Part shown: positions 38,837-47,452 of the stretch, piece after piece | Numbering within the stretch: position 1 is the stretch's first letter | Layout of the letters: every line of letters starts with the position of its first letter | NCBI RefSeq assembly: GCF_020166435.1 | Contig: NZ_JAINZP010000017.1 | Location: 22,248 to 86,247 of the forward strand | Origin: Pectobacterium versatile | GTDB taxonomy: Bacteria > Pseudomonadota > Gammaproteobacteria > Enterobacterales > Enterobacteriaceae | DNA length: 64,000 nt | Reading direction: 5' to 3' | Position numbers and translations under genes: made by a program | The notes under the pieces: model-generated | Seen by the model: the letters and a program-made list of their open reading frames with translations, nothing else | What the model was told of the DNA's origin: nothing | Databases searched by the model: none

Positions 38837-40102
38837 TTAACTCAACTGTGCTTTGAAGGCGGGAGCATGACGCAGTAATTCCCACAGCATTTCCTGCAAG
38901 GGAATTCTCTGTTCCTCTAACAGCTGCGGATAGCGCTGATAAAACGCGTCCTCTTTCGCAGAAAAATCCGGGTTTTCCTGAAGCCATTGTCCACGTAGCG
39001 CGGTAATTTGCTCATCCGTTAGCTGTTGGCTGGACGTGGCTGCTTCCTGTTCTTTAAACCAGTGGAAGCGTTTATCCGGCATTGCGCGTTCTTCTCTGCT
39101 CCATCCGTCGTTAATTTGCAGGATCTGCGCCAGCGCGAAGCCGAGAGTGATACTGATACCCCGCCAGCTATCCACATCCGATGCGGCAGGCGGCGGCGAT
39201 AGGCGGGCGACGATTGCCGCAATATTTTTTTCCAATCCGAGTTCGCCTGAAGCGTGTTCTTCCCAGCTTATGGCCTGCTGATGCAACGCCGTCCATTCAC
39301 TTTCCGCTACGGTTTCACTTGCTAACCGCCGCGAAATAGCCTGTTGCCACTGTTGGCACAAATCGTTGACGGTGCTGTCTGTCAGCCAGTCAGACCAAGG
39401 GTTTCTCTCGGGGCTTAACCACTGATGCAGCCATTGCAGTGCCACGCTCTCTACGGTTTTCCCCGGAGAGAGTGCAGCAAAGAGAGCGTCAACCTGTGTG
39501 GATGTGGTGCTCGGCAGTTTTTCCAGCAGCAGGCCGAGCGCGGCCGGCAGCCCAGTGACGCGTTCAAAGACGCGAATGTCCTCGCTGTGTGCCAGCACAG
39601 CAGAGACAGAGCCTTTGTTGTCCTGCCAGTAGGGTGAAAATGCGTGTTCGATATCACCATCCGCGGCATGCTGGCGCAAACGCTGGTGTAGAAACGCGTG
39701 CAGTGATGCATCACCATAGAATGCGCCCCACGTCACACGGGTGTCTGCCAGAGGCTGGGCGGTGTTCTGTATTGCAATCTGATGCGATTCCAGCCAGCCA
39801 CGTAGCTGCGCCAGCGTTTTCACGCCGATCTGCCGTGAAATCTCCTGTCCGTTTTTAAACAGCAGCAGCGTAGGAATACCGCGAACGCTAAATCGCTGCA
39901 TGAATGCTGGATATTGTTCGACATCCAGCTTGGCGACGGTCAGGTTGTCTGGGGTATTGTCGGCAATGGTGTTCAGCAAAGGCGCCAGCGTTTTACACGG
40001 CTGGCACCAGGGTGCCCACAGGTCAAGCAAAACGGGCTTGTCGCTATGAGTAAGTAACGCATCCAGCGAGGTGTCGCTGGCAGTGATAATGGCATCTGAC
40101 AT
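38837..40102 (-). CDS. Thioredoxin-domain fusion protein
   Basis: 421 aa. Residues 1-110 are a clear thioredoxin fold with active site WAPWCQPCK (Cys33, Cys36) and the cis-proline loop RGIPTLLLF; there is no signal peptide, so it is cytosolic. The remaining ~310 residues are helical, rich in Trp and Gln, and unrecognised. Last gene of the minus-strand run tldE-tldD-trx; the gap to tldD is 69 bp. It might reduce disulfides of an imported substrate before or while TldD/E act, or act as a chaperone like CnoX (inference). Confidence 0.8.
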   Translation of the reverse strand: MSDAIITASDTSLDALLTHSDKPVLLDLWAPWCQPCKTLAPLLNTIADNTPDNLTVAKLDVEQYPAFMQRFSVRGIPTLLLFKNGQEISRQIGVKTLAQLRGWLESHQIAIQNTAQPLADTRVTWGAFYGDASLHAFLHQRLRQHAADGDIEHAFSPYWQDNKGSVSAVLAHSEDIRVFERVTGLPAALGLLLEKLPSTTSTQVDALFAALSPGKTVESVALQWLHQWLSPERNPWSDWLTDSTVNDLCQQWQQAISRRLASETVAESEWTALHQQAISWEEHASGELGLEKNIAAIVARLSPPPAASDVDSWRGISITLGFALAQILQINDGWSREERAMPDKRFHWFKEQEAATSSQQLTDEQITALRGQWLQENPDFSAKEDAFYQRYPQLLEEQRIPLQEMLWELLRHAPAFKAQLS

Positions 40103-40171
40103 GGTGTCTCCGTTCAGAGAAAATCGTAAGTAAATTGAGTCGGGGCGGGCGATGCACCGTAACGATACGGC

Positions 40172-41617
40172 TTACTGCGAGCCGCCTACGGTCATGTTGT
40201 CGATGCGAAGCGTTGGCTGGCCGACGCTGACGGGCAGGGATTGGCCTTCTTTGGTACATGCGATATTGCCGTCATCTAAAGCCAGATCGTTGCCTACCAT
40301 TGCGACGTGCAGCAGTGCTTCTGGCCCGTGACCAATCAGCGTCGCGCCCTTCACGGGGCGGGTGACGCGCCCGTTTTCAATCAGATAGGCTTCCGTGGTG
40401 GAAAAGACATATTTCCCGCTGCTGATATCAACCTGCCCACCGCCGAAGCCGACGGCGTAGAGTCCGTTTTTGACCGATGCGATCACCTCTTCTGCGGGAT
40501 ACTGTCCGGCCAGCATGTAGGTATTGGTCATGCGTGGCAGCGGCAGCGCAGAGTAGGAAGCCCGACGTGCGTTGCCTGTAAGTGCGGTGTTCATCAGTCT
40601 GGCATTGAGGCTATCTTGCAAATAGCCGCGCAGTATGCCGTCTTCGATTAACGTCGTGCACTGCGACGGCGTGCCTTCATCATCTACATGGAGTGAACCC
40701 CGTCGGTTGGCGAGTGTGCCGTCATCCACGACGGTGATGCCCGGTGCGGCGATGCGCTCTCCCAATAGGCTGGAGAATGCGGAACTGCCTTTGCGGTTAA
40801 AATCGCCTTCCAGCCCGTGTCCGATGGCTTCGTGTAGCAAAATTCCGGGTGAACCAGCACCAAGGATCACGCTATAGGTGCCTGCTGGCACCGGACTGGC
40901 GTCCAGATTATTCAGTGCCTGATCGACGGCCTGATTGACCCAATGGCTGACCGTCTCGTCATCAAAGAATCGGTAGTCGAGACGCCGCCCGCCACCGCTG
41001 GAACCCTTCTCCCGACGGCCCTGCTGCTCAACGACGACATGGATGATCAGATTCACCAGTGGGCGAACGTCGGTGGCGAGCCGACCGTCATGTCGGGCGA
41101 TCAGAATGGTTTCATGTGAGGCATTCAAGTAGGCCGTTACCTGCGTCACACGGGGATCGCGCGCGCGCGCCTGACGATCGATAGAAAGCAGTAACTGGCG
41201 TTTTTGTTCTTCCGTGGCGGCAAGCAGCGGATTGTCTGACGGGTAGAGCGCGGTAGTGCCGTGCGGTAGCGATGCGGGTAATGCCACGCTAGCGCTTTGC
41301 CCCTGACGGCTGATTTCTCTTACGGTGCTGGCGGCTTGCAGAATAGCCTGCGGGCGGAGGTCATTGGTGTAGGAGAAAGCGGTCTTTTCACCGCTGACGG
41401 CGCGGACGCCAACGCCCTGATCGCGGCTGAAGCCGGTAGGACGCACAATGCCGTTTTCGATCTGCCAGCCTTCCTGCTGACGGCGTTGAAAATAGAGATC
41501 GGCATAGTCTACCTGACGCTGCATGATGTGGTTCAGCGCGTGCGTTATCTCCGTCGTTTCCAGCGAAAATGCCGACAGCGCAGGGGAGACTGGCGCTATG
41601 GAAGCGTGTATTGCCAT
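40172..41617 (-). CDS. tldD: TldD-family metalloprotease subunit
   Basis: 481 aa from the ATG at 41617 (AGGA upstream), same length as E. coli TldD. The zinc motif HEAIGHGLE starts at His262 with Glu263 and His267 intact, so the subunit should be active. In E. coli TldD with TldE forms a heterodimer that unwinds and cuts peptides, as in maturation of microcin B17 and digestion of CcdA. An upstream in-frame start adding 21 residues is rejected. It follows tldE by 34 bp. In E. coli tldD and tldE are far apart; a neighbouring pair inside a TonB locus is unusual, and this is likely an extra copy. Confidence 0.9.
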   Translation of the reverse strand: MAIHASIAPVSPALSAFSLETTEITHALNHIMQRQVDYADLYFQRRQQEGWQIENGIVRPTGFSRDQGVGVRAVSGEKTAFSYTNDLRPQAILQAASTVREISRQGQSASVALPASLPHGTTALYPSDNPLLAATEEQKRQLLLSIDRQARARDPRVTQVTAYLNASHETILIARHDGRLATDVRPLVNLIIHVVVEQQGRREKGSSGGGRRLDYRFFDDETVSHWVNQAVDQALNNLDASPVPAGTYSVILGAGSPGILLHEAIGHGLEGDFNRKGSSAFSSLLGERIAAPGITVVDDGTLANRRGSLHVDDEGTPSQCTTLIEDGILRGYLQDSLNARLMNTALTGNARRASYSALPLPRMTNTYMLAGQYPAEEVIASVKNGLYAVGFGGGQVDISSGKYVFSTTEAYLIENGRVTRPVKGATLIGHGPEALLHVAMVGNDLALDDGNIACTKEGQSLPVSVGQPTLRIDNMTVGGSQ

Positions 41618-41651
41618 GATGGTGATCCTGTTTCTGTGACGCGATGTGGGA

Positions 41652-43016
41652 TTACTGCCCAGCGATCTGCATCTCTTCAATCAATAGGGAACCGCAGGAG
41701 AGGTTGCCCTGCGTGTGGATATCCGCACCGAGCGCGATGCATCGCAGGAGCAGCGTTTTCAGGTTGCCCGCAATCGTGATCTCTTCGACTGGATACTGAA
41801 TCTCGCCGTTTTCGACCCAAAAACCTGCAACGCCTTGGGAGTAGTCGCCTGTCATCGGATTCAGCCCACTTCCCAGCAGCGTGGTCACCAGCAGCCCTTT
41901 TTGCATGCTGCGCAGCAGCGCCGGCAAACCATCATCGGAGCGGCTCTGGCTGCTGCTAACGGTCAGGTTATAGGTACCACCCGCATGTCCCGTGGGAGAT
42001 AACCCCAGCCGTCGTGCGCTGTAGCTTGATAAAAAATAGCCTTGTGCGATGCCGTCGTGAATAACGTGGCGGCGAGAGGCGGCGACGCCTTCGGCATCAA
42101 AGCAGGCGCTAGCCAGCGCGCCGGGAATAAACGGGTTTTCGTGCAGGCTCAGGTGTGGTGCGGTGATTGCCTCACCGAGGCACTGCCCCAGAAATGACGT
42201 GGAGCGATAAAGTGCCGCGCCGCTCAGCGCGTTGACCAGGTGGTGAATCAGGCTGTGTGCCACGGGCGCATCAAACAAGACTGGGCAGCGGCAGGTTGAG
42301 AGTTTTCGCGCCCCTAACTGCGCTACCGCACGTTGCGCAGCGGTATGTCCGATAGCCTCTGGTGGAGCCAGCAGCGACGGTGCTCTGACGGTGGTGTGCC
42401 AAAACCCCTGCTGGCGCTGTGTATCATTACGGGCAATTGTATGGCTCCACAGTGTGTGCAGCGACGTAGGGTAGCCTGCCGAAAAACCTGCTGAGTTCGC
42501 CAGAATAAAGTCTCCCTGCTGCGAGGTGATTTCCGTACTCTCGCTATAGCCATACTCATGTGCAGTATTGGCGGCCTGCTCGGCGCGTAGCGCCAGCGAC
42601 AGCGCTTGTTCAACCGTCAGCGTATCTGTGTTATGCAGTGCAAGATCGTAAATATCACGGGCGAAATACTGCGCTTCCGGCAGGCCGCTACAAGGATCCT
42701 CATCGGCGTATTTTGCCAGCGTACTGGCGGCGTCAACGGCATCCTGCAACGCTTCCTTGCTGAACAAGGTAGAGGAAACGGTGCCTGCGCGCTGGCCGAA
42801 ATAGACTGTAACGGACAGAAAGCGGCTTTGGTTTTGCGTCAGTGTATCAATATCTCCGTTCCTGACGCGGATCGTGCGGCGGTTTCCCTGCGAGACGCTA
42901 ACGACTGCCTGACTCGCGCCTTTGGCGGCGGCGAAGTCCAGTACGTCTCCGGCCAACGACTGAAGCGTATCGGTCTGCGGCGTAGCAAGAACGGGGGATT
43001 CATCAAGAGAAGGCAT
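41652..43016 (-). CDS. tldE: TldE/PmbA-family subunit
   Basis: 454 aa, PmbA/TldE type: the partner that lacks the zinc motif and shapes the substrate channel. Typical text: FAAAKGASQAVVSVSQGNRR near the start, SGFSAGYPTSLH in the middle, GLNPMTGDYSQGVAGFWVEN and LRCIALGADI at the end. First gene of the tldE-tldD-trx run; one copy of the shared promoter-like motif lies 38 bp upstream. The product should form a heterodimer with the adjacent TldD. Confidence 0.9.
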   Translation of the reverse strand: MPSLDESPVLATPQTDTLQSLAGDVLDFAAAKGASQAVVSVSQGNRRTIRVRNGDIDTLTQNQSRFLSVTVYFGQRAGTVSSTLFSKEALQDAVDAASTLAKYADEDPCSGLPEAQYFARDIYDLALHNTDTLTVEQALSLALRAEQAANTAHEYGYSESTEITSQQGDFILANSAGFSAGYPTSLHTLWSHTIARNDTQRQQGFWHTTVRAPSLLAPPEAIGHTAAQRAVAQLGARKLSTCRCPVLFDAPVAHSLIHHLVNALSGAALYRSTSFLGQCLGEAITAPHLSLHENPFIPGALASACFDAEGVAASRRHVIHDGIAQGYFLSSYSARRLGLSPTGHAGGTYNLTVSSSQSRSDDGLPALLRSMQKGLLVTTLLGSGLNPMTGDYSQGVAGFWVENGEIQYPVEEITIAGNLKTLLLRCIALGADIHTQGNLSCGSLLIEEMQIAGQ

Positions 43017-43053
43017 TATTCGGTATCCATGCGTGACAGTGTTCTACTCATGA

Positions 43054-43080
43054 TGTGCAACGAAGAAAGAAAAACGTCAC
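43054..43080 (-). promoter_or_regulatory. Shared bipartite motif, copy at tldE
   Basis: On the minus strand GTGAC, 15 bases, TTGCACA, with TTTTTC inside the spacer. The same motif with the same spacing occurs before tonB (45408-45434) and the receptor gene (47372-47398). The bases GAAATTTTTT just upstream (plus-strand reading) are shared with the tonB copy too. It is probably the promoter recognised by the local FecI-type sigma factor, or another shared operator. Confidence 0.65.
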
Positions 43081-43187
43081 CGTGCGACGAAATTTTTTAC
43101 GCTGGGGGGGATGAGGGAGAGATGGTAGACCTTGGATGATGTGCCCTGATGCTGGCGAGGCTGTCGGCATCAGAGCAAAAGAGGATA

Positions 43188-43610
43188 TCAGGGCGTTTTG
43201 ACGGGTTGCAGGACGAAATCGATTTTGCTCAGGCCGCGCTGTTGGGCGTTAGTCATCACATACGCTACCCGGCCATACTCGACGGCCTGATCGGCAAACA
43301 GCCGTATATTCGGGTGAGTGCCGTCGGCTGAGGCCGCATCGAGTTTGGCGATCAACTGGGCATCATCAATCGCTTCTTTATTCCAGTTAATCTGCCCCGT
43401 CGCGGTAATCGCGATATCCACGGCCTGCGGATCTTTCTTGATTTTCTCGATGCTGGTGCGCGGCAGCTCCACTTTAACGGCGTGGTTAATAACCGGCAGG
43501 GTAATCATAAACACGATCAGCAGCACCAGCATGACGTCGATAAACGGCGTCATGTTGATGTCGTTAAGCAGCGCGTCTTCCTGACTTTCAAACGGGGATG
43601 ACATACTCAT
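43188..43610 (-). CDS. exbD: ExbD-type energy transducer
   Basis: 140 aa, one membrane segment (about 23-42) with the essential proton-path Asp in NMTPFIDVMLVLLIVFMIT, and a periplasmic domain ending in DFVLQPVKTP. With ExbB it drives TonB by the proton gradient. The gap to exbB is 14 bp; RBS GAGGA before the ATG. Third gene of the tonB-exbB-exbD run. Confidence 0.93.
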   Translation of the reverse strand: MSMSSPFESQEDALLNDINMTPFIDVMLVLLIVFMITLPVINHAVKVELPRTSIEKIKKDPQAVDIAITATGQINWNKEAIDDAQLIAKLDAASADGTHPNIRLFADQAVEYGRVAYVMTNAQQRGLSKIDFVLQPVKTP

Positions 43611-43624
43611 TGCGGTGTTCCTCT

Positions 43625-44365
43625 TCAGGCGGAGCGTTCAACGGGGTGAGCCGCTTCATACCGCGCGGGGCTATTCAGGTCGGTAAGGCTGGTATCTACG
43701 CGCGCGCCCGTCAGTAGGTAAGCGTGGAGATCGTGTGCAAAGCGGTTCATGGCATGCAGGACGATACGGTTGCGGCGGTTAATGGCGTTGAACCCTAATA
43801 CGGCGGGAATCGCCACGAACAGGCCAAATGCCGTCATGATCAGCGCTTCGCCGACTGGGCCAGCCACCTGAGCCAGATCGGGCTGGCCGATGGTGCTGAT
43901 GGTTTGCAACGCGTGAAAAATGCCCCATACAGTGCCCAACAGGCCGATAAACGGTGCGGTGCTGCCGATAGAGGCCAGCGTTCCGAGGCCGGATTGCAGT
44001 TTCCCAGAGTTGGTGTCCAGCGTGTTGCTCAGGCCGCGCACCAGCCAGTCGCTGAGATCGACGTGTCCGCCCAGCGTGGAAGAGAATTTGTGCGGGTGTT
44101 TCAGCAGCGCATGTCCTTCGATCACCAGATCGCGGAACGGATTAAAACGCTGTTTGCCGAATTTCTCGACGCTTTCTTGCAGGCTGGTCGCCTGCCAAAA
44201 GGTATTGCGGCTGTATTGCACGCTCTTGTTCAATGCAAACAGCTGCCGTGCTTTGAGCAGCATGACCGTCCATGACAGCAGCGACATGATGAGCAGAATG
44301 ATGGCTACCGAGTGGGTGACAAGATCGCCCTGCTGCCAAAAATGGTGGATATCTAACGTGTTCAT
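43625..44365 (-). CDS. exbB: ExbB-type motor protein
   Basis: Inner-membrane proton channel subunit, 246 aa from the ATG at 44365 (AGAGG upstream; a TTG six codons earlier is less likely). Three membrane segments: about 20-40 (HSVAIILLIMSLLSWTVMLL), ~125-150 (GTLASIGSTAPFIGLLGTVWG) and ~165-190 (ALIMTAFGLFVAIPAVLGFN), the latter two being the MotA/TolQ/ExbB signature. Belongs to the private tonB-exbB-exbD unit. Confidence 0.93.
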   Translation of the reverse strand: MNTLDIHHFWQQGDLVTHSVAIILLIMSLLSWTVMLLKARQLFALNKSVQYSRNTFWQATSLQESVEKFGKQRFNPFRDLVIEGHALLKHPHKFSSTLGGHVDLSDWLVRGLSNTLDTNSGKLQSGLGTLASIGSTAPFIGLLGTVWGIFHALQTISTIGQPDLAQVAGPVGEALIMTAFGLFVAIPAVLGFNAINRRNRIVLHAMNRFAHDLHAYLLTGARVDTSLTDLNSPARYEAAHPVERSA

Positions 44366-44443
44366 GTGTGACCTCTTATGCAATAACCTGATTCGGGCGT
44401 GTCTGCGAAACGGCGGATGCGCTATTTCAACGCGGATTCTTTC

Positions 44444-45325
44444 TTAATGAGTTAGCCGGAAATTGACTGGCTGAACCGTCATGACGGTAATGGCCTGTCC
44501 GTTTTCGCGGTAAGGCGTACAGCGTGCCTGCGCTACGGCGTCAATCGCGGCCTGATCGAGGGCGTCATAGCCGCTGCTGCGGGCAATGTCGTGCCGAATC
44601 AAGCGTCCCTCTGGGCTAATGACCAGACGAACCAGCACGTTACCTTCCTGCTGGAGACGCTTGGCGCGGCGAGGGTAGTCAGGCTGCGGAACGACACAGC
44701 CGACGGAAGCGACCTGCTTGGGCTGTGCACCCAGACTGTTCTGCATCAGGTTGCCTTTGCTGGCGGTAGTCAGCGGGCCTGGTGTCGCTTCCGGTGCAGC
44801 GGGGGAAGGCTCCGGTGTAGAACGAGCCGCAGGCTGACGCTCGGCGATGGTTTTAGGTCGGACGGGCTGCGGTTTGACTACTGGCTTCACCGGCGGCTGG
44901 TGAACTTCTTTTTTGACCGTCGGGGGCGGCGTCTGCTGCTCCTCAACGATGGGCTTTTCAGGAACGGGTGCAATTTCACGTTCACCCTGTTCTGACGTCA
45001 GCACGGGCGGTTCCGGCGACGGCTCGGGAATCGGTTCGGGTTCTGGCGCTTCAACCATCGTAGCCTGAATGCTGATGCTGGCTGCCGGATTAAGCAGATT
45101 GATCGGTGTGTATTCGGTGGTACGCGTGATGAGCAACGCGGCGACACCCGCATGGATCAGCGCGACCGTCAGAAAGCTGAGCGCGATCTTCCCCATTTCT
45201 CCCCGAACGGGCGCAACCATCGTCACACTTCGCGACGGCTGTGCGGGGGCGACGTCACGCCGTGCGGCGGGAGCCGCGTCGACGCGCGCGTTTAACGAAA
45301 GGTGTTGCACGGATGCCTGTTGCAC
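44444..45325 (-). CDS. tonB: TonB protein
   Basis: 293 aa, GTG start with AGAGGA upstream. One membrane anchor at about residues 45-68 (GKIALSFLTVALIHAGVAAL), a long Pro/Glu then Pro/Lys periplasmic spacer (about 95-190), and a C-terminal TonB domain with PDYPRRAKRLQQEGNVLVRL and QPVNFRLTH. It transmits ExbBD energy to outer-membrane receptors. The cytosolic part before the anchor is longer than in housekeeping TonB. The shared bipartite motif lies 83 bp upstream. Presumably dedicated to the receptor at 47453. Confidence 0.93.
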   Translation of the reverse strand: MQQASVQHLSLNARVDAAPAARRDVAPAQPSRSVTMVAPVRGEMGKIALSFLTVALIHAGVAALLITRTTEYTPINLLNPAASISIQATMVEAPEPEPIPEPSPEPPVLTSEQGEREIAPVPEKPIVEEQQTPPPTVKKEVHQPPVKPVVKPQPVRPKTIAERQPAARSTPEPSPAAPEATPGPLTTASKGNLMQNSLGAQPKQVASVGCVVPQPDYPRRAKRLQQEGNVLVRLVISPEGRLIRHDIARSSGYDALDQAAIDAVAQARCTPYRENGQAITVMTVQPVNFRLTH

Positions 45326-45407
45326 GTTTTCCTCTGCTGCTCTGGCTTACGGTGTCGGACGTTTCATCCAGTCCTGAACACGGAACTATGATGACCTCTA
45401 TTAACGA

Positions 45408-45434
45408 TGTGCAACGAGGCTGAAAAAGTGTCAC
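45408..45434 (-). promoter_or_regulatory. Shared bipartite motif, copy at tonB
   Basis: Minus strand GTGAC, then ACTTTTTCAGCCTCG, then TTGCACA. GTGAC, TTTTTC, the TCG before the second box, and TTGCACATC are identical to the tldE copy. Confidence 0.65.
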
Positions 45435-45505
45435 CACGCGCGCGAAATTTTTTTGTGGTAACCGTCCTTGGTTGCCACCCTGACGAGCCGTCACGTCGTG
45501 ACGTC

Positions 45506-45529
45506 AAAAAACGCTCCCAGCGTTTTTTT
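45506..45529 (-). terminator. fecR terminator
   Basis: Inverted repeat AAAAAACGCT-CCC-AGCGTTTTTT with A/T-runs on both sides just past the fecR stop; it can work in either direction. It lies in a small repeat-rich patch. Confidence 0.65.
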
Positions 45530-45541
45530 GTGGCTTACCGT

Positions 45542-46510
45542 TTATGTCGGTCTGGCGGCGCGGATATGTATCCAGTAATCGGTGGTATGCACAATCGCGA
45601 TAGGCATGGTTTGCGCCAGCGAATCCAGCGTGTAGTTCAGATTATCGAGCGGGAAATTCCCGCTGACGCGCAGATCGGCGATAGCGGGATCCAGCCGGAT
45701 GATGCCGGGGGTGTAATCACGTAGCGTACTGATGACGGAAGCCAACGAACGATCGCGTACTTCCAGCCGGCCGTGTAACCAGTCTGTTTCTGATTCTGGC
45801 GTAACGGCGACTTGATAGAGCGTGGAACGATCGAACCAGACACCCTGACCCGCGTGAAGGCGCAGGCTTTGTCCGGCGTGGTTGGTTATTTTGGCGATGT
45901 TGTCCAGCACGCCGACATGGATGCCACCGCTTTCATAACGCACGTTCACATTGGCCTGAAGGGCGACGATATCGCCCATACCTGTGGCGATCACGAAGGG
46001 GCGCTGCGTATCTGGCTGAATATTGGCGAAGATACCGCCGTTATGTAGCGCAACCTGGCGCACTGGCGTTTCTGGGTGCACATTGATATCGACTGCAGTA
46101 CGCGCGTTCAACATGAGCATACTGCCGTCACTGAGTGGAACCTGCTGGCGCTGTGCCGTTGCGGTTTTTACGTCGGACACAAGCGGTGACAGAGGGTAGT
46201 GCTGATTAAGCAGCAGGCTGCTTAGCGACGCGACAGCCACCATCCCCAGCCCATATTGCAGGACTTTCCGTCGGCCTGATGGTGCTAAGAGCGCCTGACG
46301 AATCGGCTCATGAGGCAGCACGGCAAGCAGCGGCTGGAATTTCCCCAGCGTTCGCTCAATGCGTTGGCAGGCTCGCTCGTGCAGCGGGTTTTCGTATCGC
46401 CAGCGGCGGTACTCATCGTAATCGGTCTGGGTTGCTTCACCGGAGCGCAGCAGCACCATCCATTCAATTGCCTCTTCGGCAATCGGGTCGTCCATGTGTC
46501 GTCTTGCCAT
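45542..46510 (-). CDS. fecR: FecR-type anti-sigma/signal transducer
   Basis: About 322 aa from the ATG at 46510 (AGGTGA upstream). The cytosolic N-terminal FecR domain (IAEEAIEWMVLLRSGEAT, about 10-30) is followed by a single membrane segment at about 90-108 (VLQYGLGMVAVASLSSLLL) and a periplasmic domain with LPLSDGS-like text and FPLDNLNYTLDSLAQTMP. It would sense the ligand-loaded receptor through its signalling domain and release or activate the sigma factor coded just upstream; the start is nine bases after the sigma gene stop. Confidence 0.92.
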   Translation of the reverse strand: MARRHMDDPIAEEAIEWMVLLRSGEATQTDYDEYRRWRYENPLHERACQRIERTLGKFQPLLAVLPHEPIRQALLAPSGRRKVLQYGLGMVAVASLSSLLLNQHYPLSPLVSDVKTATAQRQQVPLSDGSMLMLNARTAVDINVHPETPVRQVALHNGGIFANIQPDTQRPFVIATGMGDIVALQANVNVRYESGGIHVGVLDNIAKITNHAGQSLRLHAGQGVWFDRSTLYQVAVTPESETDWLHGRLEVRDRSLASVISTLRDYTPGIIRLDPAIADLRVSGNFPLDNLNYTLDSLAQTMPIAIVHTTDYWIHIRAARPT

Positions 46511-46519
46511 GCGGTTCAC

Positions 46520-47041
46520 CTATAAGTCACTGCTGTCCTGCGTGGCCAGATAGCAGTTGGTCAGCGCTTTGGCGATATACTTCCTCACCATACTGGCGGA
46601 GACATCGAGCTGTACGGCAATGTCGGCATAGGTCATGCCATCAAGCTGGCTGAACAGAAAGGCCTGTCGTGCTTTGATGGATAGCCCATCCAGCGCCTGA
46701 TCGATCGTGAGCAGCGCTTCCATCAAAAGCTGTTGCTCTTCCGGCGACGGATGGTGAAATTCAGGTTTACTTGCCAGCGCCGTGAGATAGGCTTTTTCCA
46801 GATCGCGACGACGCCAGTTTTCATACAGTACGCGTTTGGCGAGCGTAGTGAGCATCGCACGCGGTTCTTGTACGTTGGCGAGATTCGGCAGAGACGCTAA
46901 ACGTAAAAATGCCTCGGAGGCGACATCTTCCGCTTCACAGCCGTAGGCAATACGGCGGCGTAATTTTTCCGTTAGCCAGCGATAATCGCTGCGAAATATC
47001 AGCGACAGCAAGTCGGGTTTTTTAACAGCCTCTGTGTACAT
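46520..47041 (-). CDS. fecI: FecI-type ECF sigma factor
   Basis: 173 aa from the ATG at 47041 (AAGGA six bases upstream), exactly FecI length. Region 2: LIFRSDYRWLTEKLRRRIAY ... EAEDVASEAFLRLASL; region 4: IKARQAFLFSQLDGMTYADIAVQL, then SASMVRKYIAKALTNCYLA. Such factors switch on one outer-membrane receptor operon when the ligand is bound. I saw no Fur box in its leader. The likely targets are the three units preceded by the shared motif. Confidence 0.92.
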   Translation of the reverse strand: MYTEAVKKPDLLSLIFRSDYRWLTEKLRRRIAYGCEAEDVASEAFLRLASLPNLANVQEPRAMLTTLAKRVLYENWRRRDLEKAYLTALASKPEFHHPSPEEQQLLMEALLTIDQALDGLSIKARQAFLFSQLDGMTYADIAVQLDVSASMVRKYIAKALTNCYLATQDSSDL

Positions 47042-47452
47042 GGGCATCCTTAAATAGCGTAAATCACAACAATGCTTGAGCCGGGATACCCCAGGGCCGC
47101 AGAACAAAAGGAACGATGCGTCCTGTGCTGTTTTTAAGTCAAAATTTGCAGGAGTCAAACCACGTTTTTTTTCTATGGTTAGTTAGAAATGTTCTGTTAT
47201 TGCCTGAAATGGGTAAATGGCTATTTCCGGATATGTCTGTGAAAGGAAATAAAAAGAAGGCGGATTGGATAACGGTATTTCACAGAGTAAAAAAATACAG
47301 AGAAAAAGTATTTTCCAAATCAATATGTTTGCTGCCGCAAAAAAATAATTACGGGAAAAAATGACTTCCTGCTGTCACTTTTTCATCGTCATTGCACAAC
47401 TCATACGAAGACCAATAAAAACTGATTTGTTGAAGCAATTGACGAGGGAAAA
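47042..47452. other. Divergent fecI/receptor control region
   Basis: 411 bp without a convincing gene (an 82-codon frame at 47116-47364 overlaps the fecI leader and looks non-coding). Contains the third copy of the shared motif at 47372-47398, then a 54-bp leader with GAGGG before the receptor ATG. Confidence 0.5.
47372..47398 (+). promoter_or_regulatory. Shared bipartite motif, copy at receptor
   Basis: CTGTC, then ACTTTTTCATCGTCA, then TTGCACA. Same order and spacing as the copies before tonB and tldE, with the ACTTTTTCA block identical to the tonB copy. It lies 54 bp before the receptor start codon. Confidence 0.65.

Noticed and set aside
39036..39281. Open frame opposite the thioredoxin-fusion gene
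   Set aside because: Shadow frame; the minus-strand gene is supported by its thioredoxin motif.
47116..47364. 82-codon frame between fecI and the receptor gene
   Set aside because: Overlaps the fecI leader, no ribosome site, unlike any family; the region is better explained as a control region.
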